Position numbers and translations under genes: made by a program. Shown in pieces: positions 44,543-49,333 of a DNA stretch of 49,333 nt (positions are counted from its first letter, which is position 1; each line of letters starts with the position of its first letter). The notes under the pieces are model-generated. The model searched no databases. It was not told where the DNA came from and saw only the letters and a program-made list of their open reading frames with translations. Source of the stretch: Candidatus Wolfebacteria bacterium RIFCSPLOWO2_01_FULL_45_19 (GTDB lineage Bacteria; Patescibacteriota; Minisyncoccia; UBA6257; GWB1-45-9); assembly GCA_001793855.1 (NCBI GenBank), contig MGIR01000002.1:1-49333 (forward strand). The letters run 5' to 3'.

Positions 44543-46631
44543 TATCCAACGCTTTGATTGAAAGCGAGAGTTTGCCGTCTTCCATTCTGATTATTTTCGC
44601 GCGCACGGATTGGCCGAGTTTTAGCACGTCTGAGACATTTTTAACAAACCCATTTTTTAGTTCGGATACATGTATCATCCCGTCTTTATTGAGCCCTATG
44701 TCAACTATCGCTCCGAAATCCATTATTCTTGAAACCGTTCCTTCAACTATGTCGCCGACGCGATATTCTTTAACTATTGATTTTATGATTTCAACGGCTT
44801 TTTCGCATGCGCTCATGTCGGTTCCGGAAACAAAAACCATGCCGTCTTCTTCAATGTCTATGCTTGCAACCCCGGTATCGGCAACTATGCCGTTTATTAT
44901 TTTGCCCCCAGGACCTATTACTTCTCCGATTTTCTTGGGGTCAATATTGAGCGTCAGAATTTTCGGAGCGTAAGGCGAAAGTTCCGGGCGCGGCGAAGCA
45001 AGGACCGCGTTGACGGTTTGAAGTATATGAAGCCGCGCTTTTTTCGCTTGTTCCAGGACTTTTTCAAGCATTTCAATCGTCACTCCCTCTATTTTTACGT
45101 CCATTTGAATCGCGGTTACGCCGTCGGCCGTCCCGGCTACTTTGAAATCCATATCGCCATGATGGTCTTCCGGGCCTTGTATGTCTGTTAGAATTTTATA
45201 TTTTTGTTCTCCGAGAATTAATCCCATCGCTATTCCGGCCGCGGGTTTTTTAAGCGGTACCCCGGCGTCCATAAGAGAAAGAGAGCTGGCGCAAACCGTT
45301 GCCATTGAAGATGAGCCGTTTGAAGAAAGTATTTCCGACACGACGCGTATAGTGTATGGAAATTTTTCTTGCGCGGGAATAAGCGGTCTGAGCGCTTTTT
45401 CCGCCAGGGCGCCGTGGCCGATGTCTCTTCTACCCGGTCCGCGGAACGAGCCGGTTTCGCCAACCGAATATTTTGGAAAATTGTAATGCAACATAAAACG
45501 TCTATTGTCGGTTGTTTCCATTGTTTCAACAAGCTGCGCCGCTCCGGGAGGGCCGAGAGTAGTCATCGCGAGAGCTTGAGTGTTTCCGCGAATAAACAAA
45601 GCCGAGCCGTGCGTTCTTTTGAAAAGACCGGCTTCCGCCGTAAGGGCTCTCACCTCGTCCAATTTTCGTCCGTCCGGCCTCGCTTCCTCTTCCAGTATTT
45701 TTTTGTGGAGTAGTTCGTTTATCTCCTCTTCAAAAAGTTCATCAACCGCCTGTAGTTGCTTTTCCGAAAATTCGCGGCCATTCAAAAGGTCTATGAGCTC
45801 ATGTTTCAGAGTGTTGATTTTGCTGTGCTGTTCGTGGTCTTTCGGGGCATAAATAACTTCTTCAAGCTTGTCGGCCAGAAATTCTTTCACTGCTTTCTTG
45901 GTTTCATGATCCGGTTCAACAAGATAAACATCCGTTTTTTCTTTTCCTATTTCTTCGGCTATCTTAGTTTGAAACTCAATAAGTTTTTTTATTTCTTTTT
46001 GCGAGGCTTTAAAGGCGTCAATGATTTCGCCGTGTTCGGCTTCGTCTCCGGAAAGCTCAAGCATGTTTATTTTATTTTTCAGCCCGGAAACGAACGCCTC
46101 AAGTTTTGCTTCGGATTTTTTCAACTCGCCAATCTTTGGATTGATGGCAATATCGCTGTTAATTTTGGCAACTTTCACTCCCGCAACCGGACCACTCCAT
46201 GGAATATCAGAAATGGCGAGGGCGGTTGATGCGCCAATTAAGGCCGGAAAATCCGGGTCGTTTTCTTCATCATACGCAAGAACTGTTACCGCCACATGAA
46301 CGTCACGGCGCATGCGATGGTCAAAAAGCGGCCTAATGGTTCTGTCTATCAAGCGTCCGGATAGAGTCGCTTCATCGGACGGTCTGCCTTCGCGGCGCAC
46401 AAATCGACTGCCTAGTATTTTTCCGACGGCGTAGAATTTCTCTTCATAATCAACCGTGAGCGGAAAAAAATCGGTATCACGGTCTTTAACTCCCATCACC
46501 GCGGTTACAAGAATCGCCGTATCCCCATATCGCGCTAAAACCGCCGCGTTTGCGCGCCCGGCCAGTTCCGATATTTCCAATTCAAGCGGCCTACCCGCGA
46601 CATCTATTGAATATTGTTTACGATTTAACAT
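44511..46631 (-). CDS. pnp: Polyribonucleotide nucleotidyltransferase
   Basis: RNase PH domains, KH KIGEVIGPGGKIINGI, S1 VGDIVEGTVSRIMDFGAIVDIG. Confidence 0.96.
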   Translation of the reverse strand: MLNRKQYSIDVAGRPLELEISELAGRANAAVLARYGDTAILVTAVMGVKDRDTDFFPLTVDYEEKFYAVGKILGSRFVRREGRPSDEATLSGRLIDRTIRPLFDHRMRRDVHVAVTVLAYDEENDPDFPALIGASTALAISDIPWSGPVAGVKVAKINSDIAINPKIGELKKSEAKLEAFVSGLKNKINMLELSGDEAEHGEIIDAFKASQKEIKKLIEFQTKIAEEIGKEKTDVYLVEPDHETKKAVKEFLADKLEEVIYAPKDHEQHSKINTLKHELIDLLNGREFSEKQLQAVDELFEEEINELLHKKILEEEARPDGRKLDEVRALTAEAGLFKRTHGSALFIRGNTQALAMTTLGPPGAAQLVETMETTDNRRFMLHYNFPKYSVGETGSFRGPGRRDIGHGALAEKALRPLIPAQEKFPYTIRVVSEILSSNGSSSMATVCASSLSLMDAGVPLKKPAAGIAMGLILGEQKYKILTDIQGPEDHHGDMDFKVAGTADGVTAIQMDVKIEGVTIEMLEKVLEQAKKARLHILQTVNAVLASPRPELSPYAPKILTLNIDPKKIGEVIGPGGKIINGIVADTGVASIDIEEDGMVFVSGTDMSACEKAVEIIKSIVKEYRVGDIVEGTVSRIMDFGAIVDIGLNKDGMIHVSELKNGFVKNVSDVLKLGQSVRAKIIRMEDGKLSLSIKALDRSAEYEPESA

Positions 46632-46686
46632 GTTGTATAACTTAAGAACGGTGGTCTTTCGTTCTTAGCGTTCTTTGGTCCTTCGC

Positions 46687-47235
46687 TTATTTTTTTATAA
46701 TTATCTTCGGAATTTCCTCCAAATTAATAAAAGTATCGGCCTCTTCTTTTAATTTTCCAGAAGCGCTTCTTCCAAACGCAGCGACTTCAACTTGCCTGCC
46801 CAATCCCCATTTTAGATATTCAACCAGAGGAACAAAATCGCCGTCTCCGGTAACAAGAATTATGACGTCAAGAAAATCTGCCATTCGTATGGCATCAACC
46901 GCCATGCCCACGTCCCAGTCGGCTTTTTTCATTCCGCCCGGATAAATTTGGAGGTCTTTTATTCTAAGTTCGAGGCCGGCGTTTTCAAGCGCCTCAAAAA
47001 AGGCGGCTTCGCGACCCTGCGGAACCACGCTGACAACTCCGTCAATCCCCTCGCTCTTTACTACGTATGCTACGGCGCGGATTAATTTCCTGCCGCCAAT
47101 CAGCTCTTTGATGAGTTCGCGATAATTAACGCGCCCCTGATATAAATGTTTTGCGGAATGATAAAGATTTTGTATGTCTATAAAAATACCGACACGCTGT
47201 TCTTCTTTATGTTGCCGCGATTTATTTGCTGACAT
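46687..47235 (-). CDS. NYN-domain (LabA/DUF88-like) putative RNase
   Basis: VGIFIDIQNLYHSAK, KKADWDVGMAVDAI, VTGDGDFVPLVEYLK. Confidence 0.88.
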   Translation of the reverse strand: MSANKSRQHKEEQRVGIFIDIQNLYHSAKHLYQGRVNYRELIKELIGGRKLIRAVAYVVKSEGIDGVVSVVPQGREAAFFEALENAGLELRIKDLQIYPGGMKKADWDVGMAVDAIRMADFLDVIILVTGDGDFVPLVEYLKWGLGRQVEVAAFGRSASGKLKEEADTFINLEEIPKIIIKK

Positions 47236-47237
47236 TT

Positions 47238-47504
47238 TTATTTTTTCAACCCAAGACTTCTTACCAGAGTATTATACGCTTTTGGATTTTTTTTTGACAA
47301 ATAGTCAAGCAGTTTTTTTCTTTTGCTGACCATTTTTAGAAGACCGCGCCTGGAATGGTTGTCCTTTTTATTTTTTTTGAGATGGCTTGCGAGTTCTTCT
47401 ATGCGCCGGCCAAGAATGGAAATTTGTACTTCCGGAGAGCCGGTGTCCGTTTCGTGCCTTTGGTGCGCTTTCAGTATATTAAGTTTTTTTCTAGTAGTAA
47501 GCAT
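47238..47504 (-). CDS. rpsO: 30S ribosomal protein S15
   Basis: HETDTGSPEVQISILGRRIEELASHLKKNKKDNHSRRGLLKMVSKRKKLLDYL; 88 aa from ATG at 47504. Confidence 0.95.
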   Translation of the reverse strand: MLTTRKKLNILKAHQRHETDTGSPEVQISILGRRIEELASHLKKNKKDNHSRRGLLKMVSKRKKLLDYLSKKNPKAYNTLVRSLGLKK

Positions 47505-47514
47505 GATTAAAAAA

Positions 47515-47546
47515 GTATAATAAATTCTTATAAAAAAGTCAACTTT
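47515..47546 (-). promoter_or_regulatory. rpsO promoter with very short leader
   Basis: Minus strand TTGACT-N17-TATACT roughly 10 nt before ATG. Confidence 0.65.
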
Positions 47547-47632
47547 TTGACTCGTCGCTTGCATGCTCTTCAGAACCGGGTGTCTGCTCCAGCTGAAGAT
47601 ACCCAATAGTTTTTCGCGGGTCCTGCCGCATC

Positions 47633-47774
47633 GCGCCGCCTGTATTCCTCTCGGAACCGAGGTCGGCTTACTCCAGCGGTAAGCCGCCTCTACGCTCTCA
47701 GCGAAAAACTTTTGCTTCGCAAAAGACCAAGCTTTTTCGCTTCCGAGAGTTTCCTCAAGAAACACAGGCGGCGC
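47633..47774. repeat. Modular inverted-repeat element, copy 1
   Basis: GCGCCGCCTGTATTCCTCTCGGAACCGAGGTCGG ... GAGAGTTTCCTCAAGAAACACAGGCGGCGC. Confidence 0.8.
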
Positions 47775-47794
47775 TTATATTAGTTAAACCGAAC

Positions 47795-47935
47795 CCGTCC
47801 TGCTCTGAAGAAGCTCTCGGAGCTCCGATGGCTTGGTCTCCCCGACCGCGGTCGGGGAGCATCGGAGCGAGAGTGCAGCGGTCGTCTGCCGCCGGAGCAG
47901 ACGAACCGCGGTTCTGAAGAGTAGGACGGGTGAGG
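47795..47935. repeat. Multi-hairpin structured intergenic segment
   Basis: Outer GTCCTGCTCT/AGAGTAGGAC; inner perfect palindrome CTCCCCGACCGCGGTCGGGGAG; hairpin GTCTGC..GCAGAC. Confidence 0.65.
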
Positions 47936-48025
47936 TGCTACTTAGAGGAATACAGGCGACGCGCTAATGAGCGAACTTATATTTTCAACCTGCGCAGGCC
48001 TATGTAAAGAGTGCGGGTATGCAAG

Positions 48026-48397
48026 TTAAATATTTTCGTAATGTCTAATTGTATCATCTTTTTCTGAAATTGTCAAGGTGACTAGATCACATTTCCAACC
48101 CTTGTCGTTTATAAGCTCTTCGTTGTTTTGGGCGTAAAGCGTGGAAGTTTTTTTAAACTTTTTCATTTTTGCCGCAGTCATTTGTTCTTCCGGCAATAAC
48201 TCTTCGGCTCCATTGCCGAATTGCCGCATTGTTTTTACTTCAACAAAAGTTAGAATTCCTTCCGGTGATATAGCCACAATATCCAGTTCCCCCCACTTTT
48301 GTCTATAGTTTCGTTCTATTATTTTATATCCTTTGTTTTTCAGATATTCGCAGGCCTTATCTTCACCGTATGTACCGAGGTCGGATTTATAAGTCAT
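48026..48397 (-). CDS. YraN/UPF0102 family nuclease-like protein
   Basis: GEDKACEYLKNKGYKIIERNYRQKWGELDIVAISPEGILTFVEVKT. Confidence 0.92.
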   Translation of the reverse strand: MTYKSDLGTYGEDKACEYLKNKGYKIIERNYRQKWGELDIVAISPEGILTFVEVKTMRQFGNGAEELLPEEQMTAAKMKKFKKTSTLYAQNNEELINDKGWKCDLVTLTISEKDDTIRHYENI

Positions 48398-48400
48398 ATG

Positions 48401-48435
48401 TTTAGAATTTAGAATATAGAATTTAGAATTTGGGG
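48401..48435. repeat. 35-nt heptamer array immediately upstream of yraN
   Basis: TTTAGAA TTTAGAA TATAGAA TTTAGAA TTTGGGG. Confidence 0.8.
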
Positions 48436-48485
48436 TCAACATTTGTGTGTACGCTGTGTAAAAATTATACACGTGTTACGCAAAA

Positions 48486-48602
48486 AAGTTGTGTAAGATG
48501 TTTGTCGTGAAACACCCGTAACAACAAAAAATGGCAATTCTTGAGCAAAATGGTTATACAAAGTGTTTGTCGTGAAACATTGAAAACACCAAAAAATCGG
48601 GA
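48486..48602. repeat. Two ~50-nt imperfect direct repeats around TGTTTGTCGTGAAACA
   Basis: GTTGTGTAAGATGTTTGTCGTGAAACACCCGTAACAACAAAAAATGG and GGTTATACAAAGTGTTTGTCGTGAAACATTGAAAACACCAAAAAATCGG. Confidence 0.75.
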
Positions 48603-48708
48603 AAGCTATATTTTACGCGGTTACCCGCTTGTTAAACATTTTGCCATGTTTCACACCTTTTTACACATTCTGTCAACTTCATCTCCCAACCTCACCCGTC
48701 CTCATAGC

Positions 48709-48865
48709 GCGCCGCCTGTATTCCTCCCGGAACCGAGGTCGGTATGAGCGCAGGATACGAACCAGAGTCAAGTTGAGAAGCTCGGAAATGAGGCGAGTTC
48801 AAGGCGCGACCTGCCTGCCGGCAGGCAGGCAGGCAGAGAGTTTCCTAAAGAAACACAGGCGGCGC
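48709..48865. repeat. Modular inverted-repeat element, copy 2 with different core
   Basis: Same ends as copy 1; core contains GAGCGCAGGATACGAACCAGAGTC..CAAGGCGCGACC module and CCTGCCGGCAGG palindrome. Confidence 0.8.
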
Positions 48866-48927
48866 GTTGAGAGTGAGTGAGGTTGAAATGAGTACTGGCG
48901 CACGCTTCGTCTGATTTGGCGCACAGC

Positions 48928-49089
48928 GTGATAGTTATTGTCGCGGGATGCTTGTTTGTTCTCGCAGAACATTTCGGACTTAATGAGTTTGAGGTGAAAC
49001 TCGCGGACGTAACGTTGTCCGCTATACTTGTATGCTATATGATTTTCCTTGCCTACAGAATTATTTTTCGACAAGGCCACAAACATTAA
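48928..49089 (+). CDS. 53-aa membrane microprotein (possible)
   Basis: GTG start: MIVIVAGCLFVLAEHFGLNEFEVKLADVTLSAILVCYMIFLAYRIIFRQGHKH-stop, directly followed by a terminator. Confidence 0.4.
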   Translation: MIVIVAGCLFVLAEHFGLNEFEVKLADVTLSAILVCYMIFLAYRIIFRQGHKH

Positions 49090-49120
49090 CAGGCACCCAA
49101 CGTTGGGTGCCTGTTTTTGT
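49090..49120 (+). terminator. Rho-independent terminator
   Basis: 24-nt perfect palindrome CAGGCACCCAACGTTGGGTGCCTG plus TTTTTGTTTT. Confidence 0.88.
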
Positions 49121-49127
49121 TTTAGTA

Positions 49128-49199
49128 TGGGCGCTGAAGGGATCGAACCCTCGGCCTACTCGGTGTAAACGAGTCGCTCTACCACTGAGCTAAGCGCCC
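49128..49199 (-). tRNA. tRNA-Val(TAC)
   Basis: GGGCGCT TA GCTCAGTGGTAGAGC G ACTCG TTTACAC CGAGT AGGCC GAGGG TTCGATC CCTTC AGCGCCC A. Confidence 0.93.
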
Positions 49200-49333
49200 C
49201 CCTCCTCACTTGTTTCGCATCCCATGTTTACACTGAGCGAGCGAAGCGAGTCGAAGTGTGCAGTATTCTTGAATTAGTCCGAATCGTTTTCGCCCCTCGA
49301 CTGGCTCGGGGCGAGGAAGTCCCCCCGCCTGCG

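Noticed and set aside
46647-46690. Additional heptamer array downstream of nyn/upstream of pnp start
   Set aside because: GTTCTT-like units are present but the period is not consistently 7; too weak to include.
47505-47765. N-terminal extension of rpsO in the ORF track
   Set aside because: Extension reads through repeat sequence and the promoter; S15 begins at MLTTRKK (47504).
48486-48602. CRISPR array
   Set aside because: Only two imperfect repeats, no regular spacers and no cas genes in the window.
48541-48880. Plus-strand ORFs 48541-48747 and 48629-48880
   Set aside because: They run through dispersed repeats and palindromes; composition is not protein-like.
49270-49333. 5' end of RNase P RNA (GCGAGGAAGTCCCC resembles GAGGAAAGTCC)
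   Set aside because: Lacks the exact P4 consensus and lies in a CCCCTCGA..TCGGGG hairpin of the intergenic repeat type; window ends before it can be tested.

Overview
49.3-kb chromosomal window that looks like a reduced-genome Patescibacteria/CPR (Parcubacteria-like) bacterium; the taxonomy is inferred from gene content only. It carries housekeeping blocks: the classical dnaN-dnaA | rpmH-rnpA-yidC-jag origin neighbourhood, gyrB (frameshifted as given), polA, tsaE, ruvB, ruvC, ksgA, uvrD/pcrA, yifB, pnp, rpsT, rpsO, yraN and nth. It also has a pilB-type ATPase, a PBP1A-type PBP, a cell-envelope operon (GT2 / thioredoxin-like / NlpC-P60 / C39-like) and a ~10.7-kb minus-strand T4SS-like locus (VirB4, PrgI, VirB6-like, VirB2-like pilin, large secreted Ig protein) with no relaxase or VirD4 visible. 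The most unusual signals are: (1) a tRNA-Glu(UUC)-like gene split at about position 37/38 by a segment carrying a complete second tRNA (CAU) and flanked by a 14-bp complementary helix; (2) a family of 35-nt arrays made of five degenerate heptamers, in frame inside ksgA, tsaE and uvrD and at several gene boundaries; (3) a mitochondrial-type single-chain PheRS; (4) modular palindromic repeats that supply the 3' ends of pilB, ruvC and pnp, and hairpins abutting -35 boxes; (5) an autonomous 35-aa acidic microprotein gene; (6) a truncated YebC overlapping ruvC. All calls come from reading sequence and translations; no database searches or folding programs were run.
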